A stretch of 64,000 nucleotides of DNA from Cryptomeria japonica (lineage: Eukaryota; Streptophyta; Pinopsida; Cupressales; Cupressaceae): positions 420,414,257-420,478,256 of the forward strand of contig NC_081415.1 of the NCBI RefSeq assembly GCF_030272615.1, given 5' to 3'. Positions within the stretch are counted from its first letter, which is position 1. The number at the start of each line of letters is the position of its first letter. Shown here one piece after another: positions 24,741 to 36,372 of the stretch. The position numbers and the translations under genes are program-made. Below the pieces are notes generated by a model, which saw nothing but the letters and a program-made list of their open reading frames with translations, did not search any database and was not told the origin of the DNA.

Positions 24741-24995
24741 TCTAAATATTGATTTAGAAAATGAAATTTATGAGTTAAATGTGTTCATAAATCAGATCTT
24801 AAATTAATGATCCCAATTAAGCTATCCACAAGTTCAATTTTGAATTGAGAAATTAGGGTTTGAATAAAATTAACCTCTATTTTTTTTTTAAATTTGCAAG
24901 AAATTGAAACTTGTAAATGTAAATTTTGAATTTGAATTTGAAATAGAAAAAAATACTCAGATCTGAGAACATAAATCAGAATTAAAGAAGGTTGG

Positions 24996-25014
24996 GTTCA
25001 CGTCGGGTTCACCA
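24996..25014 (-). other. Primer binding site of the gypsy-like element
   Basis: TGGTGAACCCGACGTGAAC on the minus strand, three bases inside the 5' LTR. It is the right length and place for a tRNA primer site; which tRNA was not determined. Confidence 0.7.
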
Positions 25015-25017
25015 AAA

Positions 25018-26650
25018 TGTGGGGGCGGGAAAACAGAAATCGGGTGACTAGGACCTAATCCCACTTTTGCCAACACATTGGGAATACGAAAGAGCCTAGG
25101 GAGATAGCTCACTTTGGCTACTTCTTGTGAGAAAGAGAGAGCCAAGGATTACCTCTTAGGGTTTCTATTCCTCTTATTGCAAATGATGAGAAAAAGTAGG
25201 GTTTGAATGATCAACTAGATTAGGAGATAAAGAATGAAGCATAAATGAACTTGGAATTGCACAAAATTGTAGATATGAAACTGAGATAGTGAAAGCATGA
25301 AAGGGGGAGGATTTTGGATGTGTACCTGATGCTACAAATAGAGCCAAACTGACCAGGACCAGGGTGACACGCCATTGTCCCTAATAATCTGACTAAGAGC
25401 TGCAACTGAAACGCCAAAATCTGAAGGTCCTAAGGCTGCAACTTGTCAAAATTCATCTAAAAGTGGAGGGAACATGGCGCCACACCACTATCCTAGGTAG
25501 GACCAAGGCGTCATGCCCCTGTCCTTGACAATTTTCTGCACTTTTGAGACTTTTGGGTGGTGTTGATGCCTTTTCCTGATCCAAAACTACCCCCGAGTAC
25601 CTGTTCCTGCACCTGCAACTAAAAAGGAAGGGTTTGGTTGGCTATATAGGGTTTTGCCTTAGTCAAACCCCTGTGTTGCTGATTTCCAACTCCACAAATA
25701 ATCGATAATGTACTAAAAAATGTGTGTGCTAGAACCTTGTGTGTATGCAAGATCCTAAAATGAAAGAAACTAGAGCTACCCTACGCATGAGAGTAAACCC
25801 TAAATGTAAATGTGAATGTAAATGGCAACTCTTCAAACCAAATATGCTAAATGATCTTAAATATGCAAATTGATGTAAAGAAGCTCATACAAATACATGA
25901 AAATAACATTAAATCATACCAATCCCCAAGGAAGAGATATTGTCACTAGATCTCCTATTACTCTTCAATGTCTTCAAGGCTCCTAATTGATGATGAATGC
26001 TTGATGAAATGTTGTTGAATGTTGTTGAATGTTGTTGAAGAATCTACATAGGCTTCTCTTTCACTACATAGAAGGTTCGATCGATCTTAGTCCCCTTCAA
26101 ATGAAGAAAGAGAGCTCTTATGTATGAAACCCTAGATCTTAATTTCGACTTAATTCTGCATTTAGGCCGACCTAGGAATTGAATTTCCTGCCAATCTTTT
26201 GCGGTTAAGCATTATAATATCATAGAATTGTGCTCCTGAAATTTCGAGAAAAAAGTCGAGGACCATGTGCACTCCCACCACGGTCCGACCAACTTTTCAC
26301 CAAATTTTCAGGGCCGTTAGATATGATGATATTAGAGCGAATCCCAAAGTTACATATGATTTCGAGGTGTTTTGATATGCGAAATTGGGCCTTAAAGGTC
26401 GAAATAGGACATAATTAGGGTTTATGATTAAATGATTTATTGGAGGAATAAAATAAAAAGGGGCACACTTAGGGTAAAGGGCCCAATTTTATGATGTATG
26501 AAGTGATGAAATATGACTTTAGATTTAATTAAATTAATTAATTAAATGCTTAAAGGAAAATTAGAAATGCAAGATGCAAGATACTCTAAGGTGGGTGCTA
26601 ACCTAAGTGTGAAATTGTACCACCCTAGCAAGGGTGTACAATTTATGACA
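25018..26650 (-). repeat. 5' LTR of the gypsy-like element
   Basis: This is 1633 bases, pairing with 11999-13641. A small triplication of ATGTTGTTGA at about 26010-26039 occurs only in this copy. Confidence 0.88.
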
Positions 26651-26708
26651 CTACACATACATACATACATACATGGATGCATGCATGCATGCATACATAA
26701 ATACATAT
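26651..26708. repeat. CATA/CATG microsatellite
   Basis: CATA repeats followed by GCAT repeats. It is the far half of the microsatellite interrupted at 11466-11998. Confidence 0.85.
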
Positions 26709-27838
26709 AATTTGTGCATGTGAGGTGGAAATTAATATTATATTAATCTTTAATATATAATGTATGGATAATTATTTAATTAAGTGGATAAACATGTTGA
26801 TAATCATGGATAAATAAATAAAACAATAAATAGATAGATAATTATTTAAATGAATGAATAATAATAGTCAAATTTAATTAAATAACTTAGGGAATATTCA
26901 ATTAAAGTGTTAGGCTTTAAGTGATAATGCATACCCTAGGTGATAAGGAGATGATCTATATGTATTAGGCGATGGATAATAAATTGAATGATGATTAGAT
27001 GATACTAGGACCTATCTGATTAGGTGATGCTAGGACCTATGTGATTAGGTGATGACTAAATAAAATAGATGATGAATGATCAAAGATCCTAGGCTATGAT
27101 TGGATGAATTAGGTGGTGATGATAGGAAAATTAGTTGATAAGATTTGAAGAGATGAATGAATGACAAGGTTGATGGAATGAATTAGTGATGTAAGTGAAA
27201 TGGATGAATCTGGTGATATGATGGGATGAACAAGTGATATGATGATTAGATGAAATAAATGATTCTTTGAATTACGACCTAGAAGATGGAAAAATGACAA
27301 CGTCATAGTGGATGAATGAGTAAATTGGGTGATGATTGGTGTGCAAGAGAAGATGAGATTTTTTGAGTGTCTACATATACCTTGTATTAATTATACATTT
27401 TTAATTATATACATGCATTAGTGTTATGGTTTAGATTCATGCTTGATTATTGTGATTTCATATTAAGTGTTTATAAGAGCTTGACTAGAGAATCATTTAT
27501 ATTGTTGAATATAAGTTTAATTGTGATTAATACATTAACTTATAGAATAAATTAAATTATATAGGATTTGATAATATGTTACTATTATGCTTCATGGTAT
27601 AACTATGTTAATTGAGTAATATATTTTGCGATGTTGCATGTGCCTCAATTTCCATGTAGGAGAATACATTGATAATTGAACTAAGCTATTACTTTGGCTA
27701 CAATTTTTGAGATAAGATTTGTTTTATCAGTTGTATGCAGAAACAAATAGTTGATTGGCCAAAAAGAAGCACATGGATTAGATTTTCATGGATCATTAAC
27801 CCTTCTCTCTTCAACTCATAAAGTATCAAGAGATCTAC
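26709..27838 (+). repeat. 2.5 kb tandem duplication, copy 1, right part
   Basis: This aligns with 29239-30346. Both begin ATTTGTGCATGTGAGGTGG and end near AGTATCAAGAG. It continues copy 1 beyond the 15 kb insertion. Confidence 0.75.
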
Positions 27839-30346
27839 CTATATATGGATTTATATTGGAGAAAGGTGTTTTTAATGGGATTTTTTTGGTTTTGGGTAAA
27901 AATAAGGTGGTTTTGACATAAATATGTCATTTGGAACATAAAATGGTGGTTTCAACACAAAATTCATGTGTTTGGTCACAAAAATGGTAGTTTTGACACA
28001 AAATTCATGGTTTTGATCATAAAATTATGGTTTGAAGGGATAAATGTGTGGTTTTGACACAAACGAGAGTGGTTTTGCACAATTTTACACAAAAAATGGT
28101 GGTTTTACTATTAAAAAATAACCAAACTTTATAATAGTGAAATATGACATTATATATCAAAACTCATCTCTTGGTCCTCTTAAATATCACAATGAGATCA
28201 ATTTTGAGATACAGAGCTCTTAAAATTTTGATCCCCAAGACCCCCTTAGCAAAGCGCTCACCTACAAGCTTAAACATACAAAAACTTGCATGCAAGTGTT
28301 GGATGACTAAAGTTACATCGAGTTCACCAAAATGAATGCATGCAAATAAAAAAATAAAATAAAATCAAACTGAAATCAGTTCAAAATGCATGCAAACCTC
28401 TTATTAAGCTAATGAAAAGTTTTATTCTTTGTGGTTTGGGTTCTCAATTCGCCAACATAATGATAGCATTACTTAAATGACATTAACAAAACATTGATGT
28501 GAATTTTAATGCTTGATGATGTTTCATTGATTAAGAAATGATGTAAAAAATGGATCTGGTCTATGGATTTGTAAGAGATTTTGATGAAGTGCTAGGATTA
28601 AATATAGAAGTTGAGATCTAATCGATGATTTGGGGGATAAATGAGGAGATGTGGCATACATAGAAGAGTTGCACACTATTTTAATACATTTAATTAAAAT
28701 AATTATAATTTTTCAACTCAATGTTACTAGGGAGTTAATAGATCTTATTGATTAGTCAACTACCTACATGAAGTAACCAAGTGCATGAGAGAATCAAGGG
28801 GAGTTGATTATTGCATGGGCAAGTGAAGTGACTTGATTGATGAGTGGGATTGAGAGTCACTTTGAGTGAACTGATTAGACTAATGAGTCAACTAGATGAT
28901 GTGAAATTATTGTGCTTAGCTTTTGGTATCAACTCTGTGAGTTTATTTCCTCGACGTTACATGATCCATCCTTAGAAAGAAGAGAGCAAGACAAGAGAAT
29001 AGGATTGAATGATTGTAAGCAAACTAGACAATAAAAAGAGCGAGAGGGTGAGGGGATCTGAGAATCAAGGTGACAAGAGGAGTGGTGGAAAGAAGAGGAT
29101 ACTAGATTGAAAGCAAAATAAAGAAAACCTAATAATAAATAAGGTATATAAAATTGGCAAACAACTAATTCTATCTATCTATCTATCTATCTATCTATAT
29201 ATACAAGACTGGTCAATTTAATAACTAATAAATTGAACTATTTGTGCATGTGAGGTGGAAATTAATGTTATATTACTTTATTGATAAATAATGTACGGAT
29301 AAACATTTAATTAAGTGGATAAACATGTTGATAATCATGGATAAATAAATAAAATAATAAATGAATAGATAATTTGCTAAATGGGTATATAATAATAGTC
29401 AAATTTAATTAAATAACTTAGGGAATATTTAATTAAGTTGTTAGGCTTTAAGTGATAATGTGTACCCTAGGTGATAAGGAGATGATGTGTATGTGTTATG
29501 CGATGGATAATAATTTGAATGGTGATTAAATGATACTAGGACCTATATGATTAGGTGATGACTAAATGAAATAGATGATGAATGATCAAAGATCCTAGGA
29601 TACGATTGAATGAATCAAATGGTGATGATAGGACAATTGGGTGATAAGATCTGCGGAGATGAATGAATGACAAGGTTGATTGAATGAATTAGTGATGTAA
29701 GTGAAATGGATGAATCAAGTGATATGATGGGATGAATATGTTGTAGGATGATTAGATGAAATAAATGATTAGAAGAATTACGACCTAGAAGATGGACAAA
29801 TGGCAATGTTATAGTGGATGAATGAGTAAATTGAGTGATGATTGGTGTGTAAGAGAAGATGACATTTTGAGTGTCTACACATGTCTTGTATTGATTATAC
29901 ATTTTTAATTATATACATGCATTGGTGTTATGGTTTAGATTTGTGCTTGACTATTGTGATTTTATATTAAGTGTTTATAAGAGCTTGACTAGAGAATCAT
30001 TTATATGATGATTATGAGTTTAATTGTGATTAATACATTAAGTTATAATATAATTTAAATTATGTAGGATTTGATAATATTTTACTATTATGCTTCATAG
30101 TATGACTATGTTAATTGAGTATTAAATTTTGTGATGTTGCATGTGCCTCAATTTTCATGTATGAGAATATGTTGATAATTGAATTAAGCTATTACTTTGG
30201 CTATAATTTTTTAGATAAGATTTGTTTTATCAATTGTGTGTAGAAACAAATAATTGATTAGCCAAAAAGAAATATGTAGATTAGATTTTCATAGATTGTG
30301 AACCTTTCTTACTTCACCTCATAGAGTATCAAGAGCTTTATCTATG
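27839..30346 (+). repeat. 2.5 kb tandem duplication, copy 2 (uninterrupted)
   Basis: It runs from the start of the GGTTTT repeat block through a CTAT microsatellite at 29170-29200 to about 30346. The junction at 27838/27839, where the right end of copy 1 meets the left end of copy 2, is what a head-to-tail duplication predicts. Copy 2 has no LTR insertion. No gene was recognised; the frames on the minus strand at 27109-27306 and 29615-29902 are the same non-coding repeat in both copies. Confidence 0.75.
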
Positions 30347-33300
30347 TTTAAATTAGTATGCCTTATCATTTTGGTTGCATGAGACCCAATGATGCTTTTT
30401 AATGTGTAAGCTTAGATCTCTATAGTTATTTAACTTATTTTACCTTCTATATGAAGTGATATTTTTTACACTTTTTGGAATGGGTTGAATTGTGTGCTAG
30501 TGTATTAATTAAATTTTATAATATGAGTTCCTTTGACTACTTTAATCAATTTCAATTATTATTGAATATGGTTTAAACATATTTTAGATGTTTTGAAGGT
30601 GCAATCATTCTTACTCTACCTTGATTGAATGAGCCCATGCAACCATCACGTGGTCATGTAAGTGATAAATTATTTTATTATTATTCCATTGAATCTACTT
30701 GTGAGAATTTTTTTTTGTTAAATGTAATGGTATTTTTAATCATTAGTGCAATCATTAAGATGGTTGATTCATGTTGTTGTTTTATCATGGTATTCCTTGA
30801 GCGTGAATAGACTCGTGTCCTCAATTAATTTGTGAGTGAAATGTGAGTTAGGGTTGAGCCGTTGAGCACTATGCATGGGTTTTTGTGGAGGGGGATTCCT
30901 CCTTTTTAATTCATTATTCCATATTGGAAAGGATTTTTGGGGAGGAAAAGGTTGAGAAGAGATTTAATGAGACTTTGAGGTTTTGAGAGTTCAAGAGAAG
31001 CTTAGAAATTTTTATTTTTTTGGTTTTTTTCTTGTTACATATGAGTTCACTTGGGGGATTCCCCCAAATGCTCGTGGATGTATAATTAGATCTTGATGGA
31101 TTTAATGGTATCTTGTGGATAAACTTTAAAGGATTGAGAGGAATGAACATTAGCTTCTCTCCATCATGTGGTCTTTTACTATGGAAGCAATAAACGCTTT
31201 TTTATAAGTGACAAATAGTCAATATAGAGTTAATTTTGTTTCTTTTTATCTACATTATAAAATTGAAACTTGTTTCTTTCATTTAGGGGATGTCATATCT
31301 ATACTATGAGGTGTTCAAAATGTAAATTTAAATGTGATTGATATATGTTTATAAAGGATTAAGTTTTTTGGTGTTCATATTACTCCTTAGTAAGTATGCC
31401 TTATGGTTACTACCTTTTATACTTATGCCATCACTATCACTAAATAAACAGAGCTAATTTGAGGAATGGTTTAGCTGTTTTTCGTTAATCCATTTATGAT
31501 TATGATTATATAAAGAAATATAAATTAATGGTAACATAACATATTCAGATAAGATAAATGAATAATTAATGAATCTTCTTCATTCATTTGGTAAGAACAA
31601 TCAAATGGTTGCTAGAATTAATCCATACTTCGACTAACATTTATACTTATGAAAAGAGAAAGACAATTAATAGAAAGAAATAAATTAAGGTTATTTTTAT
31701 AATTTACATTCTTTCCTTCTTATAAATTGGAAAAAAAAAGAAAATCATTTAAGACTTGTATGGATAAGAAGAATATGGATAAGAAGAATAGATTTGCTTA
31801 TTGAATTTGTTTCATTCTCTTAGTAGGAATGATTAATTTAAGAATAATTAACCTTATTTTAATAGTTCCCTTTACTCTTACTGTGCCTATTTTCTTAGTT
31901 AGGGTGAGACCCTGTCTCCCCTACAGTACTACCATAAGATTTAGCTAGTGTATGTAATTGCAACTATGTGTATCCCATGTGATTGAGTTGTCTCACTATA
32001 GGAAAATTCTTCCACTTGTGTGTATGTATGCATGTGCTACTTTAATATTTGTGTCATCTTTTGTAGATCAAGGTGATGATGCCCACCTACTTATGCATGT
32101 ACACATTTCTTTTTTGTGTATAGGAACTAGAGTGTAGTGTTATCATGTTTGATGACAATACTTATGACTTAGCATGTATTGCATCAGATTTGTGTGGCCT
32201 TCTTTTCACCCATATTATCCTTAATAAGGATTCCCATAGCATCCCATCTCATTTTTTGTCACAAAATTGGTTCACTCATAGTTTCCAAGCAATTCCCATC
32301 ATAAAAAAAACTATAACCTAGCTTCTTCAATCGCTCTTTCAAGTTCATTAAAATTTCTCTTGAGAATCTTCATCCTAAAAATCGCTTGGTACTTCCAATT
32401 CTTCTTAAAAATTATGCCCCTCACTATCTACTTTTGCAAATCTTCTTCCCATTAGAATTGTGCTAGCTCTAGTCACAGAAAAGCCTATCCTACTTCCATT
32501 CTCTTGGTAAAGTCCCTCTTGCATCCCTTAGCATTTGTGTCTCTTCCTCCTAACTAATCCACAAAGTCACCAATTGTTTCTCGCCATGAATTCCTTTGAA
32601 TATATGGCCCCCTTCTCAATTATCCACACTTCCTTTTTGCATATTAATTCCTTTTTTTTAACATCATTTAAAAAAAATACACATGGCTATAAAATATTCA
32701 TAAAATTTAAAAATAATTTGAAAGAAATTGAATGTGGTGAATTCCTAGAATGCTTATTTTATGTATTTCTAGTTGAACATTTCAACATATATTCATCTAT
32801 TTAGTTTGTGAAAGTAATATAATTATATCTCTTATTACACTCAAATAGGAAGATGGAAGACAGTTTTGAAGGACATGTATATAAGGTTTAAAAATTAACA
32901 TTGTTCGTTACTAATAAATAAAATTGTGTTTCAAATAATCAACTATATATTATATCTGTCTTATCTTCAAGATATATAACTACGTTCTTATTAACTTAAA
33001 CCATCACATATTCTACATGATTTAGATTATTTTTCCAGCTAATTACTTTTCACAATTATTTACATATTTAGATTTTTTATTCTTCAAAATAAATAATCTT
33101 AGAACTTATACAAATAAAAACTAAATAGGAATGTCCAATTTCACAACTTGAAATTTGGAATAAAAATACAATAACAAATATGAAACAAACTTTATTTCAT
33201 GTTGTATTAGCAAAATTTTCTTTTTCAAAATTTTAAATCATATAATTATTTACATAATATTTTTTTACCAATCATAAATTGAGGATACCACCTACACTTA

Positions 33301-33571
33301 TATGTATAAAGATAAAATATAGGATGTAAGTCAAATTAACTTTCATTTTGTATAAAATTTATTACATTAAACAAGAAAATAGAAACAATCACACAAGAAG
33401 ATGGATTCTAAAAAAATTCCATGAAGATATCTTGCCCAATAATCTTATGCAAAGCCTTCTCCACTCTAGGCAAATGGATGCAAAGACCCTTGTAATCTAA
33501 TCCACCCATATCTTCCAAAATCTTGAATTTACACTTGCAGTATCAAAATCATATTTGACAACAATTGAAGA
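30347..33571. other. Gap: AT-rich DNA, no gene recognised
   Basis: Only short frames on either strand, no recognisable domain, and no LTR or TIR pair found. It may contain decayed repeats. Confidence 0.4.
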
Positions 33572-33713
33572 GGATGAGCCCACAACACAACGGTTAGTTG
33601 CGAGCCTCCTACATGGGAGGTCTTGGATTCAAGTCTACTCGATTGGTTCTTAGCTCCAGAGAAATGCTAAAAAATACCGCTTTGGTTGTGACTTATCCAA
33701 AAAAAAAAAATTA
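33572..33713 (+). repeat. tRNA-derived SINE-like copy
   Basis: The sequence has an A-box-like stretch (ACGGTTAGTTGCGAG, about 33591-33605) and a B-box-like stretch (GGATTCAAGTC, about 33630-33640) at RNA polymerase III promoter spacing. A tRNA-unrelated tail follows, ending in about 12 A at 33700-33711. The size, about 140 bases, and the A-tail fit a short plant SINE. No clear target duplication was seen. Confidence 0.55.
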
Positions 33714-34674
33714 TATTAACAAGAATGTTATATTTAGAATTTTAAGAAGAATTTCATGCATTAATATTTTCTTATATATCCTCATTTTATATGATATAAA
33801 TGTTTTAAACTTTACAGCTCAGTCACATTAAAATTTATTTTTAAATATAGTTTAATTTTCAGTCAATGGACAATTGTCATTAGTTGAAATTGATTCATAG
33901 TTGATTAAATCCTTTTAGATGACCAGATTAAGTCTTACACTTGAAATCCCAGTCATCCATGCACCGAGCTTGTGTGTCTACACTGAAGTCAATGAAAATT
34001 ATTACCATGATTTTATTTTACTATGTATTAACTACCTAGCCTTTTATCATAATACAAATTGATGTGATCATAGTGCAAATGAATGAATAATAGTTCCCTT
34101 CACAAGCATTTATAGTAGTTTGTGATAAGCTGAGATGAATGGATCTGAACTATTTACCTAGCATTTAACTTGCTGGAATTGATTCCAGCAAAGAATAAAT
34201 CTACTATTTCTAACTTGTGTTATTCCATCAATAATAATATTTTGATAGTCCTACCATGGTAAATAATTATTTTTTGTCTTGATGTTGCAAAAGGAGACAT
34301 CATTATAATTTTGAGAAGCAGGAGGTTGTGTAGTACAAGATACGTATTTTACAATATTAAAAGCGATTATTTATTTAATAGGCATTACTACACAACATAT
34401 TTGAGTTAATCCATTCAAAGGCCTTTTAATCAAATCGTTACATATATGGGAAAAAATCGAAACAACTTTTTCATTTTGGAATGGTCTATAGCATAAATGC
34501 AATAATCATTACTCCTTATTCAACTTGCTTAAATTTTAAAAGCCCAAATATCTCACCTATTGTGAGCAAGAAGGTCAAGCTCGATATAAAAACAAGCAAT
34601 CAACAAAGTTCTTGAAAGCTAGAGGAAGCCCAAATGTAAGGTTTATAAAAGACATATATGCCTTTTTGAATTAA
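33714..34674. other. Gap: AT-rich, nothing recognised
   Basis: No coding or repeat signal stands out before the inverted repeat. Confidence 0.35.
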
Positions 34675-35276
34675 TTTGTGAGTCTTGTTCAAACACATTA
34701 CCTCGGCACTGCATATTATCTGTGGAAGGGATATATAGCTGACATTCAGGTAATATGATTCATCCAAGTTACTAACCTTACATTGCATTAAATTCCATGA
34801 ATGTACACCTTTTATGAATTTGAAGACCTGAATCAGATAGATGCTTTTTAAAACATATAATGTAATATGTTAGCAATATGGTTTCTGCATTGAGACCAGC
34901 GTACAGAATTCATATGTAAGGTTTTTAAAAGGCACAATCTAGTATTCAATTTTACAAGTTTTAGAGGCAAAAGGGAAAAGTTGTTAGTTAACGAGTATTA
35001 GCCATCAAACATGATCTAAATGTGTAAATATATGTTTTTGAAAAACATCCATCTGATTGAGATCTTCAAGTTCATAAAAGGTGTACATTATATATTTTAA
35101 AAAGCATCTACTATCTGATTCTGGTCTTCAAATTCATAAAAGGTGTACATTTGTGGAATTTAAAGCAATGTAAGGTTGGTAACTTGGATGAATCATATTA
35201 CCTGAATGTCAGCCATATATCCCTTCCACAGATAATATGCAGTGCCTTAGTGATGTGTTTGAACAAGACTCACAAA
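34675..35276. repeat. Long inverted repeat (190-base arms, 218-base loop)
   Basis: The left arm 34675-34865 and right arm 35084-35276 are reverse complements at about 93%, with one 3-base indel seen. The transcript of either strand would fold into a hairpin of about 190 pairs. A third, direct copy of the inner 45 bases lies at 35042-35088, beside the right arm. No TIR-type target duplication was identified. It lies about 0.95 kb past the stop codon of the DUF155 gene. It could be a fold-back MITE or an inverted duplication of an older repeat. Confidence 0.85.
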
Positions 35277-36222
35277 TAAAAATGATTAACCCAATTATGC
35301 ATTGAGAGATTTTTTCAATGACTTGAATGGGAGATTGTATTACTGATAAATCATGTGAATGCTATTAATGAAAGTACAACCTTGTTTCCACAACATGATC
35401 AAATGAACACATTCAAACAATGAAAGATGGCTCACCAATCAGTTACACATCCGCCTTGCACTAAAATGTAGAGCTCAATGTGATAACAGTATCCACCTTG
35501 CTATAAAGCATATTTCAGTGCAGTTGACATGACCATAGTAAAAATGTTCTTCAAATACCTTTAATCTACTCTAGTACTTTCCATGCATCATGCCCCATGT
35601 GTCGTGTCAGTTAGTAAAAGCAGCAGCTTCCTTAGTCAATATAATTACATTTTAGACAACAATTTCAATAGCTGAATGATATTCTACAAAGAGAATTCGT
35701 GTTTTTCGGTATTTATTTTGTAACTTCAGTTTGGGAAAATAAGTAAATAATGACATTTAAATTGGCACAGGAATGAAGCCAAAATGCCTAAAATCTAATT
35801 GCAAAGAAAAAATTTAGGTATTGGCTTATTAATGTCAACCACGTAAGATACTCATGCAGTTTTGGTAAAAATAATCTTACAAAAATTGCAGGGAATTGCT
35901 AATTTATGGAAACCAAGGTCATGCAATTGTGGTTCAAGTTGACCTGTCCTAGATTTCATAAATTAGACATGTGGAATGCTTAAAATTCCACCAAAGATTA
36001 TTGTAACTGACAGGTAATTGATTGACAACATATTGTCAAAATCTTGGAAAAAAAATAGTATACAATTTTTTGAGAACAGCATTTATCATGATTTTTGCAG
36101 AAATAATTGAATACAATAACAAGAAAAAAATTGTGAATACTTAAAGAATATCAGCCAGGAAAGGTTACTCATAATCCAATTGCTGTATGTGATTTTCCAC
36201 CTTCAAGTCAACTATTCTGTTT
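35277..36222. other. 3' flank of the DUF155 gene
   Basis: No other coding signal. A minus-strand AATAAA (plus TTTATT near 35712) could serve as a distant polyadenylation signal, but it is 500 bases past the stop, so this is weak. Confidence 0.3.
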
Positions 36223-36372
36223 CTAAAAATTAGTGAAATGATCCATGCCTGTGTTTCGAATGATATCATAGAGGCCAATCATTATTTCTGCACTTAGTAG
36301 AATTATGATAAGCCACTCCAAAGCATCAGATTTTCTATTCTGCAGTATCTCCAAAAAGAAGCGGACATTATG
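36223..36372 (-). CDS. DUF155 gene terminal coding exon
   Basis: 150 bases including the TAG stop. The acceptor is TTGTGCAG. It encodes HNVRFFLEILQNRKSDALEW and then the hydrophobic segment and DIIRNTGMDHFTNF at the end. The HNxxFFLExLQNRKSDxLEW pattern is the standard end of the domain. Confidence 0.9.
   Translation of the reverse strand, partial: HNVRFFLEILQNRKSDALEWLIIILLSAEIMIGLYDIIRNTGMDHFTNF

Larger units (their letters stand above)
11999..26650 (-). mobile_element. Non-autonomous gypsy-like LTR element, host of a nested insert
   Basis: The paired LTRs are 11999-13641 (3' LTR in element orientation) and 25018-26650 (5' LTR). Both start TGTGGGGGCGGG and end GACA on the plus strand. The primer site and polypurine tract are placed for a minus-strand element. 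In the first 350 bases of the LTRs I counted about 23 differences, near 6.5%, so the insertion is old: probably more than ten million years at slow gymnosperm rates (inference). Without the nested 6.3 kb element it is about 8.4 kb. It encodes a repeat-rich protein and a retropepsin-like domain; no reverse transcriptase, RNase H or integrase was found. It is broken. Flanking simple repeats hide the target duplication. Confidence 0.85.

Noticed and set aside
27109-29902. Similar minus-strand frames at 27109-27306 and 29615-29902, considered as a duplicated gene
   Set aside because: They lie in the duplicated non-coding repeat unit, and the Ile/Ser/His-rich translation looks like low complexity.
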